Below are positions 15,874 to 25,493 of a stretch of 64,000 bases of DNA, in pieces. The stretch's first letter is position 1, and the number at the start of each line of letters is the position of its first letter. The translations under genes and the position numbers were made by a program. The notes below the pieces were generated by a model that made no database searches, was not told where the DNA came from, and saw only the letters and a list, made by a program, of their open reading frames with translations. Origin of the DNA: Akkermansia muciniphila (lineage in GTDB: Bacteria; Verrucomicrobiota; Kiritimatiellia; RFP12; JAAYNR01); contig CAMBQN010000011.1 in the NCBI GenBank assembly GCA_945870025.1, positions 26,109-90,108 on the forward strand, written 5' to 3'.

Positions 15874-17166
15874 TCAGGTCTTTTCCAGCGCCTGGGCGAT
15901 GTCGGCGATGATGTCTTCCACGTCTTCCAGCCCGATGGAGAGGCGGATATAGTCGGCGGTGACGCCCGTGGCCTGCTGCTGTTCCGGCGTGAGCTGCTGG
16001 TGGGTGGTCGAGGCGGGGTGGATCACCAGCGTCTTGGCGTCGCCGATGTTGGCGACGTGCGAGAGGAGTTTGACCGAGTCGATGAAGGCCCGGCCCGCCG
16101 CGACACCGCCCGTGATGCCGAAGCCCACCAGGCCGCCGAACCCGTGCTTCAGGTACCGGGCGGCGACGGCGTGGCCGGCCGCATCCGGCAGGCCGGGATA
16201 GGTCACCCAGCTCACGCGCGGGTGCCGCTGGAGCCAGCGGGCCACGGCGAGGGCGTTGGCCGAATGGCGCTGCTGCCGCAGGGGGAGCGTCTCCAGGCCC
16301 AGCAGGAACTCGTGCGCGTTGAACGGACTGAGCGCGGCGCCCATGTCGCGCAGCAGCGTGACGCGGATCTTGGTGATGAACGCGATGTTGCCCGCCCCCG
16401 GCACGTCGCCCAGGGCGTCCCAGTAAACCAGGCCGTGATAACTCGGGTCCGGTTCGGTGAACTCGGGGAACTTGCCGTTGTTCCAGCGGAACGTGCCGCC
16501 GTCCACGATCACTCCGCCGAGCGAGGTGCCGTGGCCGCCGATGTACTTGGTGGCGGAGCACACCACGATGTCGGCGCCATGCGCGAAGGGGCGCACGAGT
16601 CCGATGCCGACGGTGTTGTCCACGATCAGGGGCACTCCGGCTTCGCGGGCGATGGCGGCGATCGCATCGAAATCGGGAACGTCGAGCTTGGGATTGCCGA
16701 TGGTCTCGATGTAGATCGCGCGCGTTCTGGCGGTGACCGCCCGGCGGAACGCCTCCGGCTCGCGCGAATTGACAAAGCGCACCGTCCGGCACAGGACCCG
16801 CGGGAAGGTGTGGTTGAAGAGCTGATAGGTTCCGCCGTAGAGGTTGTTGCCCGCGATGATCTCATCGCCCGGCCGCGTCACCGCCAGCAGCGCGAAGAGG
16901 ATGGCCGACTGGCCCGAGGCCACGGCCAGCGCGCCCGTGCCGCCCTCGATGGCGGCGACCCGCCGCTCGAAAACATCGTTGGTCGGGTTCATCAGCCGCG
17001 TGTAGATGTTGCCGGATTCCTTCAGCGCGAAAAGATTCGCCGCATGTTCCGAGCTTTTGAACACATACGAGGTGGTCTGATAGATCGGAACCGCGCGCGA
17101 TCCCGTCGTCGGATCCGCCTGTTGTCCCGCATGCAGCGCCAGCGTGTGTAATCCCTGTTCCGCCAT
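15874..17166 (-). CDS. metY: O-acetylhomoserine sulfhydrylase (MetY-type PLP enzyme)
   Basis: 430 residues of the Cys/Met-metabolism PLP family. The N-terminus [40 protein letters not shown], the PLP lysine in [16 protein letters not shown], and long insert [18 protein letters not shown] are typical of O-acetylhomoserine aminocarboxypropyltransferase, which makes homocysteine from O-acetylhomoserine and sulfide. A GGAAGGAG site lies before ATG 17166. Single gene; no riboswitch was recognised in the short leader. Confidence 0.93.
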   Translation of the reverse strand: MAEQGLHTLALHAGQQADPTTGSRAVPIYQTTSYVFKSSEHAANLFALKESGNIYTRLMNPTNDVFERRVAAIEGGTGALAVASGQSAILFALLAVTRPGDEIIAGNNLYGGTYQLFNHTFPRVLCRTVRFVNSREPEAFRRAVTARTRAIYIETIGNPKLDVPDFDAIAAIAREAGVPLIVDNTVGIGLVRPFAHGADIVVCSATKYIGGHGTSLGGVIVDGGTFRWNNGKFPEFTEPDPSYHGLVYWDALGDVPGAGNIAFITKIRVTLLRDMGAALSPFNAHEFLLGLETLPLRQQRHSANALAVARWLQRHPRVSWVTYPGLPDAAGHAVAARYLKHGFGGLVGFGITGGVAAGRAFIDSVKLLSHVANIGDAKTLVIHPASTTHQQLTPEQQQATGVTADYIRLSIGLEDVEDIIADIAQALEKT

Positions 17167-17250
17167 GGTTGGACTCCTTCCGGTTCGGTGCTTTTTGAAA
17201 TGGGTAACCAGTATGACAGGTTCGGCCGATTTTGTCTTGTCCGAAAACCC

Positions 17251-17279
17251 TTGCCTTTTTCGGCCGTGTTCGTTATCCT
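17251..17279 (+). promoter_or_regulatory. Promoter of tRNA-Gln
   Basis: TTGCCT (17251-17256), 17-bp spacer, TATCCT (17274-17279), 34 bp upstream of the tRNA 5' end. Close to the sigma-70 consensus. Confidence 0.55.
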
Positions 17280-17312
17280 AGCAGCCGTTTTTCCATCCGG
17301 AAAAGTCTTTCT

Positions 17313-17386
17313 TGCCTCATGGTGTAACGGTAGCACAGCAGATTCTGAATCTGCTTGTCTAGGTTCAAATCCTAGTGAGGCAACCA
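17313..17386 (+). tRNA. tRNA-Gln, anticodon CTG, CCA encoded
   Basis: Seventy-four bases fold into a cloverleaf: acceptor TGCCTCA pairs with TGAGGCA, anticodon stem GCAGA/TCTGC with loop TTCTGAA gives anticodon CTG, and T-arm CTAGG-TTCAAAT-CCTAG. The discriminator A is followed by genomic CCA at 17384-17386. Lies between metY and rpoN, on the opposite strand to both. Confidence 0.95.
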
Positions 17387-17422
17387 GTTTGCGGGCCCGA
17401 AGCGGAACAATCACCGCATCTC

Positions 17423-18871
17423 TCAGTTTCGCCGGCGGCGCAGGTGAGACGGTGAAATCTTGAGGAAGATGCGGTATTTGGCGACGGTGCGGCGCGCGAT
17501 CTGGATACCCGTCTTTTGCAAGGCCACCTGAATCGCCTGATCGGAGAGCGGATCGGCCAGATCTTCGGCGGCGACGAGTTGGGAAATCTTATCCTGAACG
17601 GTTCGGTTGGAGATGTTCGGCCCGGCGTCGGTCTTCAGCCCCGGCGTGAAGAAATACTTCAATTCAAAGAGGCCGACCGGGGTCCGCATGTATTTGTTGG
17701 CGACTGTGCGCGAAACCGTTGTCTCGTGGACGCCGACGACGGCGGCGACGGCGGCCATGGTCATCGGGCGGAGATGCCCCACGCCCTTGTCGAGAAACTC
17801 TTGCTGTGCGGCGACAATCTCCGAGGCGATGCGGTGGATGGTCCGCTGCCGCTGGTGGATGCTCTTGATCAGAAAGACGCCGGCGCGGATCCGTTCGCGA
17901 ATGTAGGACTTGACCTCGGCCGTGACCTCGGGATTTTCCAGCAGACGGCGGTAATGGGCGCTGATGCGGATGTGCGGAATCCGGTCGTCGTCGACGACAA
18001 CCACGAAACGGCCGGCGACCTTGCGGATCACCACCTCGGGTTCGACATATTCGGTGATCTCCGTGGAAAAGGCGCAGCCCGGACGGGGATCGAGCGAGCG
18101 GATCAGGGTCACGGCCCGCTCGAATGCATCCGAATCGGTGTGGAGGGTTTTGATGAGCGCCTTGCGGTGGTTGGCCGCCAGTTCCTCCAGATGGACGTCG
18201 ACAATGGCGCGTGCCAGCAGGTGGTCGGGCGTGGCTGGCTGGGCCCGCAACTGCAGCAGCAGACACTCCCGGAGGGTGCGCGCACCGATGCCGATTGGAT
18301 GAAAGTTCTGGACGGCCTCCAGGGCCGCTTGCAGTTTTTCGATGGTGGCTCCCGCCTGAAAGGCGAGCGACGGGAGATCCGACTTGAAATAACCGTCCTC
18401 TTCGATATGTCCGATGATCAGCTCGGCCAGGCGGACCCCGTCGTCGTCCAGATCGGCGAGGGGGATCTGGTCGAGGAGGTGGTCTTGCAGGGAGACCGGC
18501 TGCCGGATCGAATCGAGCATGTATTGGCGCCGCTCCTCCGCATCCTCGGAGGCGGGAGCGTTTTCCATCCCCTGCAGAAAATAGTCGCGCCAGTTGTCGT
18601 CCAACTTGGTCAGCGCGTCGAACTCCGCGTCAAAATCCAGAGGCGCGTCCGCAGCGTCAACCTTTTCCGGCTGCGGCTGTTCGGCTTCAATGGAGACTTC
18701 GGACGGGTCGCGCACGTCCTCGATCGTCGGATTCTGCTCCATCTCCTTCTGGATCACGGCCCGCAACTCGAGCAGGGGCAATTGCAGCATCTCCAGAGAC
18801 TGACGCAACTGCGGCGCCAGAATCATCATCTGGCGTTGTTGCTGACTAAGACTAATGGAGAGTGCGGCCAT
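17423..18871 (-). CDS. rpoN: RNA polymerase sigma-54 factor
   Basis: 482 residues in the normal three-part order: N-terminal activator-interacting region (LSISLSQQQRQMMILAPQLR and the glutamine-rich helices), an acidic linker (about 45-105), the core-binding domain, and the C-terminal DNA-binding part with the helix-turn-helix region (MTMAAVAAVVGVHETTVSRT) and the RpoN box ARRTVAKYR for the -24 element. It directs enhancer-dependent transcription. No hpf or ptsN-type gene follows it here, unlike in proteobacteria. It is divergent from nothing; the small lipoprotein gene precedes it on the same strand but is separated by a terminator. Confidence 0.95.
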   Translation of the reverse strand: MAALSISLSQQQRQMMILAPQLRQSLEMLQLPLLELRAVIQKEMEQNPTIEDVRDPSEVSIEAEQPQPEKVDAADAPLDFDAEFDALTKLDDNWRDYFLQGMENAPASEDAEERRQYMLDSIRQPVSLQDHLLDQIPLADLDDDGVRLAELIIGHIEEDGYFKSDLPSLAFQAGATIEKLQAALEAVQNFHPIGIGARTLRECLLLQLRAQPATPDHLLARAIVDVHLEELAANHRKALIKTLHTDSDAFERAVTLIRSLDPRPGCAFSTEITEYVEPEVVIRKVAGRFVVVVDDDRIPHIRISAHYRRLLENPEVTAEVKSYIRERIRAGVFLIKSIHQRQRTIHRIASEIVAAQQEFLDKGVGHLRPMTMAAVAAVVGVHETTVSRTVANKYMRTPVGLFELKYFFTPGLKTDAGPNISNRTVQDKISQLVAAEDLADPLSDQAIQVALQKTGIQIARRTVAKYRIFLKISPSHLRRRRN

Positions 18872-18993
18872 GGAGTTCGTCCCCTACAATCGTTCTCCAT
18901 GGTATGCGATGTTCGGCGGCGATGCAAGCACAAGAATCGCTTCTTGGCGTGAAAAATGCTAGGGCCGAAAAACGTGACGGAATGCGCGGGCAC

Positions 18994-19035
18994 AAAAAAA
19001 GAAGAACCCAAGAATGATTAATTCCGGGGTTCTTC
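18994..19035 (-). terminator. Rho-independent terminator of the repeat lipoprotein gene
   Basis: On the minus strand GAAGAACCC (19035-19027) pairs with GGGTTCTTC (19009-19001) and is followed by TTTTTTT (19000-18994). It starts about 18 bp after the lipoprotein stop and separates that gene from rpoN. Confidence 0.85.
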
Positions 19036-19053
19036 ATTTTAAGATTCAGTGTC

Positions 19054-19257
19054 TTACTTGGGGATTTCGACCTTGGGGACTTCAACCTTGGGGGCCACAA
19101 CCTTCGGGGCTTCGACCTTCGGGGCTTCGACCTTCGGGGCCACAACCTTCGGGGCTTCAACCTTCGGGGCCACAACCTTCGGGGCCGCCGCCTTGGGGGC
19201 GCTCGAACAACCAACAGCCACCGCACACACAACCAGCAGACTCAACAATGACTTCAT
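19054..19257 (-). CDS. Small lipoprotein with APKVE/APKVV tandem repeats
   Basis: 67 residues from ATG 19257. The signal LLSLLVVCAVAVGC ends at a lipobox cysteine, followed by SSAPKAAA and nine or ten APKVE/APKVV pentapeptides running to the stop. At DNA level this is a 15-bp unit (GGGGCTTCGACCTTC type on the plus strand) repeated with few changes, so copy number may vary. The Pro/Lys/Ala-rich rod resembles small murein- or envelope-spacing lipoproteins. Own terminator at 18994-19035 suggests a highly expressed, monocistronic gene. Function unknown. Confidence 0.75.
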   Translation of the reverse strand: MKSLLSLLVVCAVAVGCSSAPKAAAPKVVAPKVEAPKVVAPKVEAPKVEAPKVVAPKVEVPKVEIPK

Positions 19258-19397
19258 CGCAACCACCCTTCATGTTACTTGTTTGTTCGCCTCTGACACC
19301 TGTCAGCGGCAATCCGTATGCGCCCAAGTTGAAGACCAAGTGCGATAAGGATGGTGCCACTGTATATCTCCCTCCCCTTCCGTGTCAAGAACGATTC

Positions 19398-19514
19398 AGC
19401 AATTCTACTTATGGCAGCCGCAATCGGGATCCCAATCGGGATCGCGATCGAAATCGACGAGGAAGCAAGGAATTCGACCGTACGGATGAACTCATAATTA
19501 GAATTAGAATTGCT
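19398..19514. repeat. Palindromic element (family D), copy 1
   Basis: Ends AGCAATTCTACTTATG (19398) and, inverted, CATAATTAGAATTAGAATTGCT (to 19514) are imperfect inverted repeats. The inside is built of ATCGGGATC/ATCGAAATCG units. A central stretch (CGAAATCGACGAGGAAGCAAGG) has its inverse in copy 2 at 40917-41056. No gene is supported on either strand, although open frames cross it. It lies between the lipoprotein gene and the CoA-dehydratase activase gene. Confidence 0.8.
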
Positions 19515-19683
19515 GCGCTTATCCGGCGTTGTGCTTGACACCCCCCGCGTGTTCTGGCAACCTGTCTGCCCATGAAATGGCAGCTTTCAACCGGTGTCGG
19601 CGGATGTGTGAGTGTCTCGCTTGAAAAGCGATTCCGGATTCTTTTCCCGCCGGCACGAAGCCCGATCCAGGGGGTCCGAACCG

Positions 19684-22600
19684 GTGCGCGATAGCCTCAC
19701 GAGAGCCACCGGTTTCTGCCTGGGCGCGTCCACCGTCAGCTTCGTGGACGTGGAACGCAACGGGAGCACGGTCCGGATTGCACGGGCGGATACGCGTCCC
19801 CATTCCGGGAACGCGCGGCTGCTTTTCGAAACCCTTTTGGCCGAGCAGTACCCGGATGCCGCCGCGCTCGCCACCGCGCGCCTCGCGGTCACCGGCCGCA
19901 AGTTCCGCGACCGGGTCCGGCTCTCCTCCCTGCCGGAGCCTGAGGCCGTCGAGCGCGCCTACCTCCACGTGAAGGATGAGACCGGGCCGGTCGATTGCAT
20001 CGTCTCGGCTGGCGGCGAGACCTTCATGGCCTACGAGCTCGACGCCCGCGGCATGATCGTCAATGTCCTGACCGGCAACAAGTGCGCCTCCGGAACCGGG
20101 GAGTTCTTCCTGCAGCAGATCAAGCGGATGAATCTCTCCGTGGAGGAGGCGCTGGCCCAGGCGGAACCGGACCATCCGCACCCGCTGGCCGGCCGCTGCT
20201 CGGTGTTCTGCAAGAGCGACTGTACGCACGCGCTCAACAAGGGTGAGGTCAAGGGCCGGGTCGTGGCGGGCCTCTGCCGGATGATGGCACTCAAGATCTT
20301 GGAACTGCTGATCCCGTGCAAGGGACGCCGTATTCTCCTCACCGGCGGCACCTCGCGCAACGCCCTGATGGTCCGCTATGTCCGCGAGGCGCTGGCGACG
20401 CGGGGCATCGAGGTGACGGTGCCCACGATCGCTACCGGATTCGAGGCGCTCGGCGCCGCCCTTTGGGCGCTTGATCACCCGACGCGGCCGCCGGCGGCGA
20501 TCGCGCAGCTCTTCGACGACGGAATAAGCTCGTTCGCCGTCCTGCCGGCGCTGGGCGACCAGGCCGACCGCGTGGCCTTCAAGACGATGGAGCGGGGCCG
20601 CGCCCGCGTGGGCGACCGCTGCATCATCGGCCTCGACGTGGGTTCGACTACGACCAAGGCCGTCGTCATGCGGACCGGCGACCACGCGCTGCTGGCCTCG
20701 GTCTACCTGCGGACCAACGGCGACCCCGTCCGCGCATCGCGCGAATGCTATGCGGATCTCGCCGGGCAGATGGACCAGCCGATCCGCCTCGTCGGCCTGG
20801 GCGTCACCGGCTCCGGCCGCCAGATCGCCGGGCTGCACGGGCTGACCGACGGCGTGATCAATGAGATCGTCGCCCATGCCACCGCAGCCGTCCATTTCGA
20901 CCCGGAGGTGGACACGATCTTCGAGATCGGCGGGCAGGACGCCAAATACACGCACCTCACCCAGGGCGTCGCCTCCGACTACGCAATGAACGAGGCCTGC
21001 TCGGCTGGCACGGGATCGTTCCTGGAGGAGTCGGCCCACGAATCGATGGGCATCGCCACCGAGGCGATTGGGGACCTCGCCCTGCTCGGCCGCGCGCCGC
21101 CCAACTTCAACGACCAATGCGCCGCGTTCATCGGCAGCGACATCAAGACCGCCATCCAGGAGGGAATTGGGCCGGAGGACATCGTTGCGGGGCTGGTCTA
21201 CTCGATCTGCCTGAACTACGTCAACCGGGTCAAGGGCAACCGCGCGGTCGGGCATAAGGTGTTCATGCAGGGCGGCGTTTGCTACAACCGCGCGGTGCCC
21301 ATCGCCATGGCGGCGCTGATCGGGCGGCCGATCGTGGTGCCGCCGGAGCCGGGGCTGATGGGCGCCTACGGGGTGGCGCTGGCGATCGAGCACAAGCTCG
21401 GGATGGGGCTGCTGGCCGAGGGCGACTACGACCTAGCCGCGCTCGCGCGGCGCGAGGTGACCTACGGCAAGTCGTTCGTCTGCCACGGCGGAAAGGAGCA
21501 CTGCGACCGCCGTTGCCGGATCAGCTCCATCGAGATCGAGGGCGGCAAATACCCCTTCGGTGGCGCCTGCAACCGCTTTGTGAACCTGCGCCGGAATCTG
21601 GAGGTCGACGTCGGGGCGCTGGATCTCGTGACTCGGCGCGAACGGCTGGTCTTCGCCGCCAGCACGCCTGCCCGCGCGGACCGTCCGACCGTCGGCATCC
21701 ACCGCTCGCTGCTGGTCCAGAGTCTGTACCCGCTCTACCGGACGTTCTTCCAGGCGCTCGACTTCGAGGTGGTCGACGGCGTTGAGATCGACGCCGAGGC
21801 AATCGGCCGCAAGGGCGCCGCCTTCTGCTACCCGGTGGAGCTTGCCCATGGCCTGCTCGGCGCGCTGCTGCGGAAGAATCCCGACTGGTTTTTTCTGCCG
21901 CAGGTGTGCGGCCTGCCCGTGGCCGGCGGCATCGAGGCGAGCGTCACCTGTCCGCTGGTGCAGGGGGAGCCCTACTACCTGCAGTCGGCGTTCAAGGAAT
22001 TGCGCGGGCGCAACGTGCTCAGCCCCATCCTAGACTTCTCGAAGGGCTTCGAGCAGGCGGAGGAGGCGTTTATCACGATCGGCCGAACGCTGGGCTGCAG
22101 CCGCGCAGCGGGCAGGCGGGCCTTCCGGCTGGCCGTCACGGCGCAACGAGCCTGCCTCGCCGAGATGCAGGAACTGGGTCGGCGCGCGCTGCTGGATCTG
22201 GAGGCGGATCCCTCCCGCATCGGAATCGTTCTCTTCGGCCGGCCCTACAGCGCGTTCGCGTCGAACGCGAACATGGGTATCCCGCACAAGTTCGCCTCCC
22301 GCGGCCAATTGATCCTGCCTCTGGATTTTCTCCCCTACGGCGACGAGGCGCCCGAGCCCAAGATGTACTGGTCCACCGGCCAGATGATCCTCAAGGCGGC
22401 CCGCTTCGTCGCGCGCCACCCCCAGTTGTTTCCCGTCTACATTTCCAACTTCAGTTGCGGGCCGGACAGTTTCCTCCTCGGCTTCTTCCGCCGAACCCTC
22501 GGACGCAAGCCCTCGCTGACGCTGGAGCTGGACAGCCACACCGCCGACGCCGCCGTCGAGACCCGCATCGAGGCGTTTCTCGACGTCGTCGCCAGTCACA

Positions 22601-24003
22601 TCGAGCTGCGCAAGCGCGCGGGGCCTGCGGTTCCGGCCGACGCTCCGTTCCGGCCGGCGGCGATCACGGCGGGCGGCCGCTCCCTGCGCGTCGTCGATTC
22701 GCAGGGCCGCAAGCACGCGCTCACCGATCCGCGGGTGCATCTGCTGATCCCTTCCATGGGCGACACCCTCTCGCGCGGCATCGCCGCCGTCTTCCGCGGC
22801 GCGGGCATCCGCGCCACCGCCGTGCCGCCGCCCGACGAGGCCGAGTTGAAGCTGGGGCGCATGAACGTCTCCTGCAAGGAATGCCTGCCCCTAGTCCTGA
22901 CGCTGGGATCACTGCTCGGCTACCTCGAGAAACGGACGTCGCGCGACGAGTTGCTGGTGTACTTCATGCCCGAGTCCTCCGGCCCCTGCCGGTTCGGGCA
23001 GTACAACGTGCTGATCGCCAACCTGCTCGAGAAGAACCGCGTCGAGGACGTCGCGCTGCTGTCGCTGACCGACGATAACGGCTACGCCGGGCTGGGAGCC
23101 CGGCTGCAACTGCGCCTGTGGCAGTCGGTCGTCATTTCCGACGCGCTCGACGACATCCACAGCGCGCTGCGGGTGCTTGCGCGCAACCCGGAGGCGGCGT
23201 TTCGGACCTACGAGGCGGGCGTGCACCGGATCGAGCAGGCGCTGGAGCGCGAGAATTGGGACGGCATCCAGCGCACGCTGCGGGAGGTCGCGGCCACGCT
23301 GGCCGCCGTGCCGCGGAAGGGCGACATCCACGAGGTCACCCAGGTCGGGCTGATCGGCGAGACCTACGTGCGCCGCGACCCGTTCTCCCTGCGCAACCTC
23401 GTCGCCAAGCTCGCGGAGCAAGACATCGTGGTGAAGAAGGCCCCGATCGCCGAGTGGATCTACTACTGCGATTTTCTGTTCAAGAAGGGTCTCTACCTCA
23501 AGCAGCCGAACGCCCGGGAGCGACTGGGGTTGCTGGTCGAGGGCTATTTCAAGAACTCGGTGGAGCGGACGGTCAAGCGGATCTTCGCGCGGTCCGGTTT
23601 CTATGAGTACCGGATGATCGATGTCGCCCGCCTGATCGAGAACGTGAGCCACCTCGTGCCCGCGCGGCTGGTTAGCGGCGACGCCGTGCTGACCGTGGGG
23701 GCCGCGCTCGCCGAGATCATCGACGAGGTCTCCGGCGTGATCGCCATCGGTCCGTTCGGCTGCCTACCCAGCCGCATCGCGGAGGCGATCCTCACGCACA
23801 CGCTCAACGACGAGAAGTGCAACGTCACCGACGATGTGCGAATGGCGGGCAAGGTCATGGCCGAACACCCCTCGCTGCCGTTTCTGGCGATCGAGAGCGA
23901 CGGCAACGTCTTTCCACAGGTCATCCAGGCCCGGCTCGAGGCGTTCTGCCTCCAGGTCGTCCGCGTCCACCGCACCATCCGCGAGGCGAAGAAGAGCGGA
24001 TAA
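19684..24003 (+). CDS. Large 2-hydroxyacyl-CoA dehydratase activase-related ATPase (BadF/BcrA family, DUF2229)
   Basis: About 1439 residues from GTG 19684 (AGGGGGTCC upstream; an in-frame GTG at 19612 is the alternative). Two ASKHA-type BadF/BadG ATPase domains lie in tandem: the first (about 5-280) has GFCLGASTVSFVDVE and NKCASGTGEFF, the second (about 315-590) has IGLDVGSTTTKAVVM, GVTGSGRQIAG, FEIGGQDAKYT and NEACSAGTGSFLEE, whose cysteines bind the bridging [4Fe-4S] cluster in activators such as HgdC. A DUF2229 region (about 660-1000) and an HgdB-like cysteine-rich C-terminus follow. The family energises one-electron reduction in radical dehydratases or reductases; the substrate is unknown. 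No dehydratase subunits are adjacent. Confidence 0.85.
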   Translation: MRDSLTRATGFCLGASTVSFVDVERNGSTVRIARADTRPHSGNARLLFETLLAEQYPDAAALATARLAVTGRKFRDRVRLSSLPEPEAVERAYLHVKDETGPVDCIVSAGGETFMAYELDARGMIVNVLTGNKCASGTGEFFLQQIKRMNLSVEEALAQAEPDHPHPLAGRCSVFCKSDCTHALNKGEVKGRVVAGLCRMMALKILELLIPCKGRRILLTGGTSRNALMVRYVREALATRGIEVTVPTIATGFEALGAALWALDHPTRPPAAIAQLFDDGISSFAVLPALGDQADRVAFKTMERGRARVGDRCIIGLDVGSTTTKAVVMRTGDHALLASVYLRTNGDPVRASRECYADLAGQMDQPIRLVGLGVTGSGRQIAGLHGLTDGVINEIVAHATAAVHFDPEVDTIFEIGGQDAKYTHLTQGVASDYAMNEACSAGTGSFLEESAHESMGIATEAIGDLALLGRAPPNFNDQCAAFIGSDIKTAIQEGIGPEDIVAGLVYSICLNYVNRVKGNRAVGHKVFMQGGVCYNRAVPIAMAALIGRPIVVPPEPGLMGAYGVALAIEHKLGMGLLAEGDYDLAALARREVTYGKSFVCHGGKEHCDRRCRISSIEIEGGKYPFGGACNRFVNLRRNLEVDVGALDLVTRRERLVFAASTPARADRPTVGIHRSLLVQSLYPLYRTFFQALDFEVVDGVEIDAEAIGRKGAAFCYPVELAHGLLGALLRKNPDWFFLPQVCGLPVAGGIEASVTCPLVQGEPYYLQSAFKELRGRNVLSPILDFSKGFEQAEEAFITIGRTLGCSRAAGRRAFRLAVTAQRACLAEMQELGRRALLDLEADPSRIGIVLFGRPYSAFASNANMGIPHKFASRGQLILPLDFLPYGDEAPEPKMYWSTGQMILKAARFVARHPQLFPVYISNFSCGPDSFLLGFFRRTLGRKPSLTLELDSHTADAAVETRIEAFLDVVASHIELRKRAGPAVPADAPFRPAAITAGGRSLRVVDSQGRKHALTDPRVHLLIPSMGDTLSRGIAAVFRGAGIRATAVPPPDEAELKLGRMNVSCKECLPLVLTLGSLLGYLEKRTSRDELLVYFMPESSGPCRFGQYNVLIANLLEKNRVEDVALLSLTDDNGYAGLGARLQLRLWQSVVISDALDDIHSALRVLARNPEAAFRTYEAGVHRIEQALERENWDGIQRTLREVAATLAAVPRKGDIHEVTQVGLIGETYVRRDPFSLRNLVAKLAEQDIVVKKAPIAEWIYYCDFLFKKGLYLKQPNARERLGLLVEGYFKNSVERTVKRIFARSGFYEYRMIDVARLIENVSHLVPARLVSGDAVLTVGAALAEIIDEVSGVIAIGPFGCLPSRIAEAILTHTLNDEKCNVTDDVRMAGKVMAEHPSLPFLAIESDGNVFPQVIQARLEAFCLQVVRVHRTIREAKKSG

Positions 24004-24060
24004 GACAAGCGGGTAAGTGTAAGCGAGTAAGTGTAGGGAGAGCGCAACGCACACCCTAGT

Positions 24061-24078
24061 CTTAACTTAACACCTATG
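24061..24078. repeat. Short dispersed motif CTTAACTTAACACCTATG
   Basis: This 18-base sequence reappears (17 of 18 bases) at 49653-49670, and its first nine bases match the arm of the palindromic element at 495-513. It is probably an end of a decayed mobile element in the 385-bp stretch between the activase gene and the TPR gene. Apart from a weak open frame at 24134-24361 I see nothing else in that stretch. Confidence 0.5.
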
Positions 24079-24133
24079 CGGGGGCATGAGGTTCAACGGT
24101 ATAGGTTATTTATTAACAGCGCCTAAGGTCCGC

Positions 24134-24361
24134 CTAGCCCCATGGCGAGCTGAGCGGTTCGCCGGTGCCGCGCTGCTCACGGTATAGTCGGCGGGCGCCT
24201 GCCGGTGAACACTGGAGCCACAGTGCGAAGCACGTCTCCAGCATGCGCACCAGCCGGTAGCGATGCGTGAGATGATCCCGCAGCAGCGCGCGGGCATCGG
24301 GCGCGCCGGTGTGCGAATAGATGCGCAACAACTGTCCTTTGAGGCTCGGCGGCGCTTCCAT
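24134..24361 (-). CDS. Possible small hypothetical protein
   Basis: 75 residues rich in Leu and Arg (SLKGQLLRIYSHTGAPDARA, then LVRMLETCFALWLQC). It begins 26 bp after the stop of the TPR protein gene on the same strand, so it could be co-transcribed. No ribosome site is evident and no family is recognised. It may be a real downstream gene or a fragment. Confidence 0.3.
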   Translation of the reverse strand: MEAPPSLKGQLLRIYSHTGAPDARALLRDHLTHRYRLVRMLETCFALWLQCSPAGARRLYREQRGTGEPLSSPWG

Positions 24362-24387
24362 TTAAGGTACGAACATCTGCCGACCGG

Positions 24388-25176
24388 TTATTTTTCCGGC
24401 GCGACTGCGGGTTCGGAGGCGGGGGCCTTGATGGCGGGAGTGACAACAGCGTTGGTGGCCATGCCGGGAAGGAGGGCGCTGGCCTGGTCGAAGAACGAGA
24501 CGGGCGCCCTTTTTTCGTAGCGTGCGAGGATGGACTTCAGCTCTTCCGCCCGTGCCTCCCAGGGCGTGCCGGCCTGGGTGGCGATCAGGAGGTCGAGCAG
24601 CCCCGCCGCAGCCTTCTTGTCACCGCCGATGGCGAGGCAGCGGGCCTCGCCCAAGAAAGCCTGCGGGGTCAGGTAATGGCTGGGGTTCTTCTGGCGGAAC
24701 GCGGCGAAAGCGGCTCGCGCGGTGTCGATCTCGCCCTTGGCCTCCAGCGCATGGGCCTGGCCCAGCACGGCGATATCGACGAAGCGGGCGGAGGGTTTCC
24801 GTTTCAGGAACGCCGCGTAGCTGGTCAGGGCGTCGTCATAACGCCCGGCGTCATAATGATTTTTGGCCAGCAAGAGCTGGGAAAGGACGCCGGCTCCGGT
24901 GCGGCCGTACTGGGTGCTCAACGCTTCCAGCTCTTCGGTCGATTGGGCCGACAGTATCTGTTCGGCCGCCTGGAGGATCTTGGTCTTCCGGCTCTGATTG
25001 AGAGCCAGGCCCGCGCCGACGAGAGCCAGAACCAGAACGGCCAGATAAACGGCCTGCTTGCCCTGAGCGTGCCACCAGTCGTAGACGGGCAGCAGTTCCT
25101 CGGGAAGATTTTGGGGGATGGGCCGATCCGATTTTGAGGCCGCTGCGGTGTTTGCGGTTTTTTGAATGTCGCTCAT
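24388..25176 (-). CDS. TPR-containing inner-membrane protein, YfgM-like
   Basis: 262 residues from ATG 25176 (AAGGAACG upstream). A soluble N-terminus of about 45 residues is followed by one membrane helix (AVYLAVLVLALVGAGLAL) and a periplasmic alpha-helical part with at least three TPR-like pairs (YDAGRYDDALTSYAAFLKRK; EAKGEIDTARAAFAAFRQKN; AIGGDKKAAAGLLDLLI). The arrangement resembles YfgM/ancillary SecYEG-associated proteins, which act in envelope protein folding. The Ala/Pro-rich tail ends in EPAVAPEK. Confidence 0.7.
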   Translation of the reverse strand: MSDIQKTANTAAASKSDRPIPQNLPEELLPVYDWWHAQGKQAVYLAVLVLALVGAGLALNQSRKTKILQAAEQILSAQSTEELEALSTQYGRTGAGVLSQLLLAKNHYDAGRYDDALTSYAAFLKRKPSARFVDIAVLGQAHALEAKGEIDTARAAFAAFRQKNPSHYLTPQAFLGEARCLAIGGDKKAAAGLLDLLIATQAGTPWEARAEELKSILARYEKRAPVSFFDQASALLPGMATNAVVTPAIKAPASEPAVAPEK

Positions 25177-25292
25177 GGTTGCCGTTCCTTGGGTTCGTCT
25201 CTGGATGACGGGCTGTATGTTACGGGGAACGCCCCCCAAAAAGCAAACATAATCGAAGTGTTTACCTAGGCGGGCCGCTACCGCTATACTAA

Positions 25293-25469
25293 GAGGCGTT
25301 TGCAAAACCTCCGGTTTGTGCAAGCGGAGGGTTCAGGTTTCAGGGTTCAGTGTTCAGTGTTCAGGTGTCAGGTTTCGGGTGTCAGGAAGGACCACACGAT
25401 GTTGCGTCTTCCTGAAACCTGAACACTGAAACCCGAAACCGGCGCTTGCAGGGGTTTTGCAAGCGCCTC
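25293..25469. repeat. Palindromic MITE-like element, family B, full copy
   Basis: 177 bp bounded by GAGGCGTTTGCAAAACC (25293) and its inverse GGTTTTGCAAGCGCCTC (25453-25469), with one mismatch. Inside are TTCAGG/TGTCAGG tracts that pair with CCTGAAACC/CCTGAACAC tracts on the other side of a core reading CCACACGATGTTGCGTCTTCC. The core and ends recur in the element at 44581-44719. It sits 25 bp upstream of the ABC ATPase gene, so it may affect that operon's transcription. No coding capacity. Confidence 0.85.
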
Positions 25470-25493
25470 GAAGTGTAGGCGCGGAGTATAGTT

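Noticed and set aside
19275..19541. Minus-strand 88-codon frame upstream of the repeat lipoprotein gene
   Set aside because: It runs through the family D palindrome and translates to simple Ile/Pro/Ser/Asn sequence; no ribosome site.
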